A DNA stretch of 12,131 bases, taken from the NCBI GenBank assembly GCA_027620595.1, contig JAQCDI010000040.1:1-12131 (forward strand). Reading direction: 5' to 3'. The notes beneath the pieces were generated by a model, which had not been told where the DNA came from, did no database searches, and saw only the letters and a program-made list of their open reading frames with translations. The position numbers and the translations under genes were made by a program. Positions 7,150-12,131 of this stretch are shown piece by piece. Every line of letters begins with the position of its first letter. The stretch's first letter is position 1. This DNA is from Bacteroidota bacterium (GTDB lineage: Bacteria > Bacteroidota > Rhodothermia > Rhodothermales > UBA10348).

Positions 7150-8841
7150 CTACATCCGTTCGGGCGCGGACAGGCCGAGCACCGACAGGCCGTTGCGAAG
7201 GACGAGCCGGGCAGCCGAAGCCAGCGCCAGACGGGCCGCCGCCAGGGTGGGGGCCTCACCGATGATGCGGCAATTGCCGTAGAACTGGGTAAACGCCACG
7301 GCCACGTCGCGCAGGTAGTTGGCCAGGCGGTGTGGCTCGCGGAATTGGGCGGCACCAGCAATCGAGCCGGGCAGGTCCATCATGACCTTGATCAGGGCCT
7401 GCTCGGATGGATGGGCCAGCAGCGAGAGGTCCACAACGGCCGGGACGCTCAGGCCGGTTTCCTGCGCCTTGCGCAGGATCGAGCAGATCCGGGCGTGGGC
7501 GTACTGCAGGTAGAAGACGGGGTTCTTTTCGGAGGCTTCCTTGGCCAGGTCCAGATCGAACTCCAGGTGGGTGTTGGGCGAGCGCATCAGGAAGAAGTAG
7601 CGCGTCACATCCTCGCCCACTTCGTCCATCAGCTCATCGAGCGTCACGTAGGTGGCCTTCCGGGTGCTCATCTTGACCGGCTGACCCCCGCGGATGAGCG
7701 TCACGAACTGGTAGATCACGACATCGACCTTGTCGGCATCATACCCCAGGGAACGGATGCCGTCGAGGACGTCGGGGAAGGTGGCAATGTGGTCGGCGCC
7801 GAAAACGTCCACACACAGATCGAATCCGCGGTCAAGCTTGTCCGCATGGTAGCCGATGTCGGGAAGCCGATACGTGGGTTCGCCCGTACTCTTGACCAGC
7901 ACCGTGTCGGCCTCCTTGCCGAACGCGGTGGTCCTGAACCAGACGGCTCCATCCTTGTCGTAAACCAGGTCCTTGGCACGCAATTGGTCCAGGATGTCCC
8001 AGATGCGGTTGCTTTCGTACAGGCTCCGCTCGTTGAAGAACGAATCCATGCGGATGTTGAGCCGCTTTAGGGTCTGCTCGATGTCGGCAAAGATGGCGGT
8101 TTCTGCCGCACGTTTGAATACGTCGGGATCCGGGGCTCCATCAAGATCCGGTCCCTTCTCGTCCAGCAGCTGGCGGGCAATGTCCAGGATGTAGTCTCCC
8201 CGGTACCCCTCTTCCGGGAACGATTCGGGCACGATGAGCTCATCCTCCCCTTCACCGATGGTTTTGGTCGGCAGGTCGGGATCCACCAGGGACAGGTAGC
8301 GGGCCCGGACGGATTCTCCGAGGACACGCATCTGTCGTCCGGCATCGTTGAAGTAGTACTCCCGCGTCACGTCGTATCCCGCCCAGTCCAACAGTGTGGC
8401 TATGGTGTCTCCCAGCACGGCATTGCGACCATGGCCCACCGTGAGCGGCCCGGTCGGGTTGGCGCTGACGAATTCCACCATGGCCCGCTGTCCGGCGCCG
8501 CTTGTGGTCCGCCCCCAGCCGTCCCCGGCTGCGAGGATGGTGGCCAGGCTGTCGGCCAGATGGGCATCGGCAAAGCGGAAGTTCAGGAATCCGGGTCCGG
8601 CCACCTCGACGGCGGCGATGCGCGATGCGTCCAGCGGCTGGGACCGCAAGTGGCCAGCCAATTCGTCCGCTATCTGCCGGGGAGCCTTCCGGAAATGCCG
8701 GGCCAGCTGCATGGCCGCGTTGCAGGACAGATCCCCATGTTCCGGATTGGCGGGCTGTTCGAATTCGGGCGTGAAGCCTTCCGGCGCGCCACCCATGGCG
8801 TCGAGGGCCGTCAGGATGCAATCGGTCAGGTATGCCTGCAT
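7150..8841 (-). CDS. argS: Arginyl-tRNA synthetase
   Basis: Class I aminoacyl-tRNA synthetase that attaches arginine to tRNA-Arg using ATP, in the cytoplasm. The product is 563 residues, a normal length. It has the N-terminal tRNA-D-loop-recognition domain at about 1-90 (N-P-E-H-G-D-L-S-C-N-A-A and G-P-G-F-L-N-F), the catalytic core from about 115, with S-A-N-P-T-G-P-L-T-V-G-H-G-R-N at 126-140, the KMSKS-loop equivalent K-M-S-T-R at 390-394, and the C-terminal DALR anticodon-binding domain from about 450 (Y-L-Q-Y-A-H-A-R before it, F-T-Q-F-Y-G-N-C-R-I within it). In the HIGH signature the first histidine is threonine (T-V-G-H, 134-137). The ATG at 8841 is chosen; the frame is open 20 codons further upstream to 8901, but that part has no family resemblance. 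It is the first minus-strand gene at the divergent junction and leads into pheA. Confidence 0.96.
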   Translation of the reverse strand: MQAYLTDCILTALDAMGGAPEGFTPEFEQPANPEHGDLSCNAAMQLARHFRKAPRQIADELAGHLRSQPLDASRIAAVEVAGPGFLNFRFADAHLADSLATILAAGDGWGRTTSGAGQRAMVEFVSANPTGPLTVGHGRNAVLGDTIATLLDWAGYDVTREYYFNDAGRQMRVLGESVRARYLSLVDPDLPTKTIGEGEDELIVPESFPEEGYRGDYILDIARQLLDEKGPDLDGAPDPDVFKRAAETAIFADIEQTLKRLNIRMDSFFNERSLYESNRIWDILDQLRAKDLVYDKDGAVWFRTTAFGKEADTVLVKSTGEPTYRLPDIGYHADKLDRGFDLCVDVFGADHIATFPDVLDGIRSLGYDADKVDVVIYQFVTLIRGGQPVKMSTRKATYVTLDELMDEVGEDVTRYFFLMRSPNTHLEFDLDLAKEASEKNPVFYLQYAHARICSILRKAQETGLSVPAVVDLSLLAHPSEQALIKVMMDLPGSIAGAAQFREPHRLANYLRDVAVAFTQFYGNCRIIGEAPTLAAARLALASAARLVLRNGLSVLGLSAPERM

Positions 8842-9002
8842 GGATCGGGAATTGGGGAATCTGGCGGTGTAAACTCCGAATTTACCACATGGCGTGCGCA
8901 ATCCCCCCTAGCCGGCGAAAGCTCACACCCGATTCGCAATTGCAGAGGAAGGAAGCACGCCTTGGCCCAAAACCATTCCGCGCTGAAGACGTAGAGCCCG
9001 GC
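8842..9002. other. Divergent intergenic region between argS and the DUF4159 gene
   Basis: The largest non-coding gap in the window at 161 bp, and the point where transcription direction switches. It must hold the promoters for the argS side and for the DUF4159 side. On the minus strand TAAATTCG at 8877-8884 differs by one base from the Bacteroidota TAnnTTTG element, 35 bp before the argS start, but no -33 TTG sits at the usual spacing. I see no clear match for the rightward promoter, no strong inverted repeat and no riboswitch-like or T-box-like fold that can be supported by eye. Confidence 0.5.
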
Positions 9003-9671
9003 ATGAAAAAACTCCTGCTTTTCATCCTGATGCTCTCATGGTGCGCGCCCGTCAAGGGGCAGGCCCCCGAGGGACATGCCTTCACGATTGCCCGCGTCAA
9101 ATATGACGGGGGCGGGGACTGGTACGGGGATCCGGAATCCCTGCCGGAGCTGCTCTCTTTCGTTCGGCGCGAAACCCTGCTCGACATAGCCCCCAAAGAA
9201 GAAGTGGTCGAGCTCTCCAGCGACAACCTCTATTCGTTTCCCTACCTGTACATGACGGGTCACGGCAATGTGCGCTTCTCCGATCGGGAAGCCGAGCGGT
9301 TGCGCCACTACCTGGAAAGTGGCGGTTTCCTGCACGTGGACGACAACTACGGACTGGATGCTTACCTGCGCCGGGAAATGAAGAAGGTCTTTCCCGAGAG
9401 CGAATTCGTGGAATTGCCCTTCGACCATCCGATTTTCCACACGGCGTTCGACTTTCCCGGCGGTCTTCCCAAAGTCCATGAGCACGATGGCAAACCTGCG
9501 CAGGGATTCGGGATCTTCGGAGAGGACGGCCGCCTGATGGTTTTCTACACCTATGAGTCCGATCTGGGAGACGGATGGGAGCCCATGTCCGTCCATGAGA
9601 AGCCGGCAGCACTGCGCGAGGCCGCCTTGCAAATGGGTGCCAACATCCTCATCTACGCCATGACCAATTGA
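9003..9671 (+). CDS. Small secreted DUF4159 domain protein
   Basis: A 222-residue protein with a Sec signal peptide (M-K-K, hydrophobic to about residue 17, ending near V-K-G-Q at 17-20). The cysteine at 14 follows Trp, so it is not a good lipobox. The mature part matches DUF4159: an R-V-K-Y-D-G-G-G-D-W-Y segment near the start, Y-L-Y-M-T-G-H-G-N at about 81-89, S-G-G-F-L-H-V-D-D-N-Y-G at 106-117, F-D-H-P-I-F at 140-145, and Y-T-Y-E-S-D-L-G-D-G-W-E at 182-193. The family is thought to have a flavodoxin or glutamine-amidotransferase-like fold; its function is unknown. The ATG at 9003 is preferred over the frame's opening at 8832, since the signal peptide begins there and the longer version would overlap argS. 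It is the first plus-strand gene and sits 79 bp before glyA. The usual DUF4159 partners (MoxR ATPase, BatA-like membrane proteins) are not in the window. Confidence 0.85.
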   Translation: MKKLLLFILMLSWCAPVKGQAPEGHAFTIARVKYDGGGDWYGDPESLPELLSFVRRETLLDIAPKEEVVELSSDNLYSFPYLYMTGHGNVRFSDREAERLRHYLESGGFLHVDDNYGLDAYLRREMKKVFPESEFVELPFDHPIFHTAFDFPGGLPKVHEHDGKPAQGFGIFGEDGRLMVFYTYESDLGDGWEPMSVHEKPAALREAALQMGANILIYAMTN

Positions 9672-9682
9672 GCGGTCTGCCG

Positions 9683-9690
9683 TACTTTTG
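9683..9690 (+). promoter_or_regulatory. Candidate Bacteroidota-type promoter element before glyA
   Basis: TACTTTTG matches the Bacteroidota -7 consensus TAnnTTTG at every fixed base. It lies 60 bp before the glyA ATG in a 79-bp gap. A matching -33 TTG is not found at the usual 17-23 base spacing; the nearest TTG (9668-9670) is only 12 bases away. If real, glyA and the genes after it have their own promoter, apart from any read-through from the DUF4159 gene. Confidence 0.42.
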
Positions 9691-9750
9691 CGCCGTTGAT
9701 CCATCCTCCAGGGCCCTGCAACGCCCTGCCACACTTCCGATCCGTTTCCG

Positions 9751-11073
9751 ATGTCTTTTTTCCTCCGTTCCCAGCTGCACGACAGTGACCCCGCCGTCCA
9801 CAACCTCCTTTCGCAGGAAGTGGACCGACAGAATGACGGCCTGGAGCTGATTGCGTCCGAGAATTTCGTGTCCCGTTCGGTCATGCAGGCCATGGGTACG
9901 CCGCTGACCAACAAGTATGCCGAAGGCCTTCCCGGAAAGCGCTACTACGGTGGCTGCCAGGTCGTGGACGAGGTGGAGGATGTGGCCCGTCAACGCGCGT
10001 GCGAGCTTTTCCGGTGCGACTGGGTCAACGTGCAGCCGCATTCCGGCGCCAGTGCCAATGCGGCCGTGTACCTGACCCTGATGAAGCCGGGGGACACCTT
10101 CCTGGGTCTGGATCTGGCGCACGGCGGTCATCTGACCCACGGCAGTCCGGTCAACTTCTCGGGCATCCTGTACAAGGCGCAGTATTACGGCGTGGACAAG
10201 GACGGTCCGATGGCGGGCCGGATCGACATGAACAAGGTGCGAGAGAAAGCCTTGGCCATCCGCCCGCGCATGATTTCGATCGGTGCATCGGCCTACTCCC
10301 GTGATTTCGACTATGCGGCCTTCCGCTCGATTGCCGATGAAGTCGGGGCGTTCCTGTGGATGGACATGGCCCATACGGCGGGACTGATCGCGGCCCGCGT
10401 CCTGAATGACCCGCTTCCGCACTGCCACATCGTTTCGACCACAACGCACAAGACGCTCCGAGGACCGCGCTCCGGTATGCTGCTCATCGGCAAGGACGCG
10501 GAGAACACGATGGGCAAGGTGGCACCCAAGTCTGGCCGCGTGAAGATGTGGAGCGAGTTGTTCGACTCTTCTGTTTTCCCGGGGATGCAGGGCGGTCCGC
10601 TGATGCATGTCATTGCCGCCAAGGCCGTGGCCTTCGGCGAAGCACTGCAGGAGGACTTCAACTCCTATTCCCGGCAGGTGGTGGCCAATGCAGCTGCCAT
10701 GACCGAGGCCTTCCTGGAACGCGGCTATGCGGTGGTATCCGGAGGAACGGACAACCACCTGGCCCTGATCGACCTGCGCAACAAGGGAGTCACGGGCAAA
10801 CAGGCCGAGGAGGCCCTGCAAGCCGCCGACATCACGGTCAACAAGAACATGGTGCCCTACGACGTGGAAAGCCCCTTCGTGACCAGCGGCATCCGGGTAG
10901 GCACACCTGCCATGACCACGCGGGGCCTGAACGAGAATGATTTCCGGGACATCGTGGACCTGATGGACCGGGTCATCACGAATCCTGCCAACGAAACCGT
11001 TATCCAGCAGGTGAAGGGTGCCATCCACGAAATGACGGCCCGCTTCCCCATGTACGATTTTGTCACAGCCTGA
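9751..11073 (+). CDS. glyA: Serine hydroxymethyltransferase
   Basis: PLP-dependent cytoplasmic enzyme that interconverts serine plus tetrahydrofolate with glycine plus 5,10-methylene-tetrahydrofolate, the main source of one-carbon units. The 440-residue product shows E-L-I-A-S-E-N-F-V-S near residues 32-41, the Y-A-E-G-L-P-G-K-R-Y-Y-G-G segment at about 56-68, H-S-G-A-S-A-N at about 97-103, the D-M-A-H-T-A-G-L motif at 205-212 with the PLP-contacting Asp and His, and T-T-T-H-K-T-L-R-G-P-R at 230-240 with the Schiff-base lysine at 234. Length is slightly above the common 415-430, owing to extra residues after the PLP lysine around 255-270, as in related Bacteroidota enzymes. The ATG at 9751 is the clear start. 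The next gene begins 21 bp after its stop codon. Confidence 0.97.
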   Translation: MSFFLRSQLHDSDPAVHNLLSQEVDRQNDGLELIASENFVSRSVMQAMGTPLTNKYAEGLPGKRYYGGCQVVDEVEDVARQRACELFRCDWVNVQPHSGASANAAVYLTLMKPGDTFLGLDLAHGGHLTHGSPVNFSGILYKAQYYGVDKDGPMAGRIDMNKVREKALAIRPRMISIGASAYSRDFDYAAFRSIADEVGAFLWMDMAHTAGLIAARVLNDPLPHCHIVSTTTHKTLRGPRSGMLLIGKDAENTMGKVAPKSGRVKMWSELFDSSVFPGMQGGPLMHVIAAKAVAFGEALQEDFNSYSRQVVANAAAMTEAFLERGYAVVSGGTDNHLALIDLRNKGVTGKQAEEALQAADITVNKNMVPYDVESPFVTSGIRVGTPAMTTRGLNENDFRDIVDLMDRVITNPANETVIQQVKGAIHEMTARFPMYDFVTA

Positions 11074-11094
11074 ACGGGCCGACCCGACTCCAGC

Positions 11095-11670
11095 ATGAGC
11101 CAACTGTCCGCCACATCGTATGACGAACTGGTCGATCTCGGTCGCCATCTCTACGACCTGGCCCTGGTCAGGAGCGAGCAGGAACACATTACCGATCCCC
11201 GGGGCCAACCCATCGGCTGGCTGCTCGATACACGTATTCCGATGCTCAACGGCACCGTGATGCCGGAAGTGGGTCGGGTGCTGAGTGATCGGCTGCGCGC
11301 CAAAGGTATTCAGCAGGTCGTGGGATTCGGATTCGGGTCCTATGCCCTGGTGGCTTCCGTCGTGGCATCAGCTGGCAACCCGTCCTTCATGGGCGGCTAC
11401 GTGCGCGAAGAGCGCAAGCCGCACGGCCGCCGTCGGCTGGTCGAAGGTCCCGTCCAGCGGGATCGGCCGGTCGTCATCCTGGATGACATCCTGAACAGTG
11501 GTCGCTCGGCCTGGAAAGCCGTTGAATTGCTGCGTCAGGACGGTTTCCGGGTGGCCGGGCTCATGACGCTCTTCCATTTCACATGGAGTGGGGGCAAGCA
11601 GCGCCTGGAGCAGCAGGGACTGTGGGTGGACTCGCTGCTGGATCTGAACCTTCGCGAAACCGAGCGTTAA
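11095..11670 (+). CDS. Orotate phosphoribosyltransferase-like protein (type I PRTase fold)
   Basis: A 191-residue cytoplasmic protein of the type I phosphoribosyltransferase fold. The PRPP-binding signature is V-V-I-L-D-D-I-L-N-S-G-R-S at 126-138, with the paired acidic residues D130 and D131. The overall plan follows PyrE: an N-terminal region with a G-W-L-L-D-T-R segment at 41-47, a central G-F-G-F-G-S-Y-A segment at 77-84 where PyrE has its G-x-x-x-x-G-I-P/A loop, a flexible-loop region R-E-E-R-K-P-H-G at 104-111, and L-V-E-G-P at 115-119. By eye the loop keeps the Arg, second Lys and His of PyrE, but Glu105 stands where PyrE has its first loop lysine, and N-S-G replaces the common T-T-G. 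It could be the cell's PyrE or a paralogue using another base, so I leave the symbol blank. It lies 21 bp after glyA and 50 bp before tatC. Confidence 0.75.
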   Translation: MSQLSATSYDELVDLGRHLYDLALVRSEQEHITDPRGQPIGWLLDTRIPMLNGTVMPEVGRVLSDRLRAKGIQQVVGFGFGSYALVASVVASAGNPSFMGGYVREERKPHGRRRLVEGPVQRDRPVVILDDILNSGRSAWKAVELLRQDGFRVAGLMTLFHFTWSGGKQRLEQQGLWVDSLLDLNLRETER

Positions 11671-11686
11671 AGGGATCTCCCAACCC

Positions 11687-11711
11687 CAGGGTACCCCCCA
11701 ATTCAGGGTAC
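11687..11711 (+). repeat. Short direct repeat CAGGGTAC upstream of tatC
   Basis: The octamer CAGGGTAC occurs at 11687-11694 and again at 11704-11711, 17 bases apart start to start, in the 50-bp gap before tatC. The first copy extends into the palindrome GGGTACCC at 11689-11696. There is no T-run to make it a terminator. It may be a protein-binding site or chance. Confidence 0.3.
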
Positions 11712-11720
11712 ACATTGTCC

Positions 11721-12131
11721 ATGATTTCGCTGCTGCGACGCAAATCCAAGGCCCGCCAGGGCGTCGATGCCCCCCACGCCGGAGACGGTGCAAACGGCGC
11801 CGTTCAGCCCGCCAAAACAGAGGCAGAAATGGGGTTCCTCGATCACCTCGAGGAGCTGCGGTGGATGTTCTTCAAAGGGTTCGGTGCCGTACTGGCCTGT
11901 ACGGTGGCTGCGGCGTTCTTCCGTGGGTGGGTCATCGAGAACATCCTTCTCGGGCCCAAGAAACCGGACTTCATTACCTACCGGTTGTTCGGCATCGAGG
12001 TCACGGATTTCGTGCTGCAGAACCGGACAGTGACCGGTCAGTTTTTTGCAGACTGGGGAACGGTCCTCGTGGTGGGTGCCATCATCGGTTCGCCCATCTT
12101 TGTCTACTACGTCTGGAAGTTCATCGACCCC
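11721..12131 (+). CDS. tatC: Sec-independent protein translocase subunit TatC (5' part, cut by window edge)
   Basis: TatC is the polytopic inner-membrane receptor of the twin-arginine export system and binds the R-R signal peptides of folded cargo. Only the first 137 residues are present, with an open frame to the last base of the window. The diagnostic N-terminal segment is M-G-F-L-D-H-L-E-E-L-R at 37-47, followed by the first transmembrane helix (about 49-67), a long first periplasmic loop (about 68-111) of the Bacteroidota kind including F-V-L-Q-N-R-T-V-T-G-Q-F, and a second transmembrane helix (about 112-131) leading into Y-Y-V-W-K-F-I-D-P. The start at 11721 gives a 36-residue polar N-terminal extension; the ATG at 11829 (M37) would give a more standard N-terminus. 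No tatA/tatB gene is visible. It probably belongs to the transcription unit of glyA and the PyrE-like gene. Confidence 0.92.
   Translation, partial: MISLLRRKSKARQGVDAPHAGDGANGAVQPAKTEAEMGFLDHLEELRWMFFKGFGAVLACTVAAAFFRGWVIENILLGPKKPDFITYRLFGIEVTDFVLQNRTVTGQFFADWGTVLVVGAIIGSPIFVYYVWKFIDP

Noticed and set aside
8877..8901. argS promoter made of TTG (8899-8901) and TAAATTCG (8877-8884)
   Set aside because: The spacing of 14 bases is too short for the Bacteroidota promoter and the second element has a mismatch, so I did not list it as a separate site.
8832..9002. DUF4159 frame opened at 8832
   Set aside because: It would overlap the argS start and bury the signal peptide; the M-K-K start at 9003 is far more likely.
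9649..11208. A 519-codon open frame on the minus strand across glyA
   Set aside because: It lies antisense to an unmistakable serine hydroxymethyltransferase and has no recognisable domain; long antisense frames are common in GC-rich genes.
1..12131. Mobile elements, CRISPR arrays, tRNA or rRNA genes, prophage genes
   Set aside because: No transposase, integrase, regularly spaced repeats, tRNA-like folds or rRNA segments could be seen on either strand.

Overview
The window is a gene-dense, GC-rich stretch of bacterial chromosome. The gene families point to the Bacteroidota/Rhodothermota/Balneolota group, with a GC-rich Rhodothermia-like member the best guess. The clues are an ECF sigma factor / FecR / STN-domain TonB receptor set followed by a DUF4249 lipoprotein, a DUF4159 protein, a TatC of the type with a long first periplasmic loop, general lack of Shine-Dalgarno sequences, and one good TAnnTTTG promoter element. 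This placement comes from family membership, not from a database comparison.

Layout: everything left of about 8841 is on the minus strand and everything right of about 9003 is on the plus strand, diverging from a 161-bp intergenic region. Read in the direction of transcription, the minus-strand genes are argS (arginyl-tRNA synthetase), pheA (monofunctional prephenate dehydratase, 11 bp after argS), an ECF sigma factor, a FecR-type anti-sigma factor, an 877-residue TonB-dependent receptor with an N-terminal STN signalling domain, a DUF4249 lipoprotein whose ATG overlaps the receptor stop codon (TGATG), and recX 19 bp further on. The plus-strand genes are a small secreted DUF4159 protein, glyA (serine hydroxymethyltransferase), an orotate-phosphoribosyltransferase-like protein, and the first 137 codons of tatC, cut by the right edge.

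How the genes work together: the sigma / FecR / receptor / DUF4249 block has the parts of a cell-surface signalling and uptake system. The receptor would bind an unknown ligand outside, pass the signal through its periplasmic STN domain to FecR in the inner membrane, and FecR would release or activate the sigma factor. The sigma factor would then probably drive the receptor-lipoprotein pair, for which a candidate promoter lies at 4317-4346. The ligand cannot be read from the sequence. The other genes are housekeeping: translation, phenylalanine synthesis, one-carbon metabolism, nucleotide-type phosphoribosyl transfer, protein export and control of RecA.

No RNA genes, insertion sequences, CRISPR arrays or phage genes were seen, and no gap between genes exceeds about 160 bp. 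Most of the window is ordinary core genome. The points most worth a second look are the signalling locus, the altered catalytic loop of the PyrE-like protein, and the tandem helical motif in the FecR cytoplasmic region.
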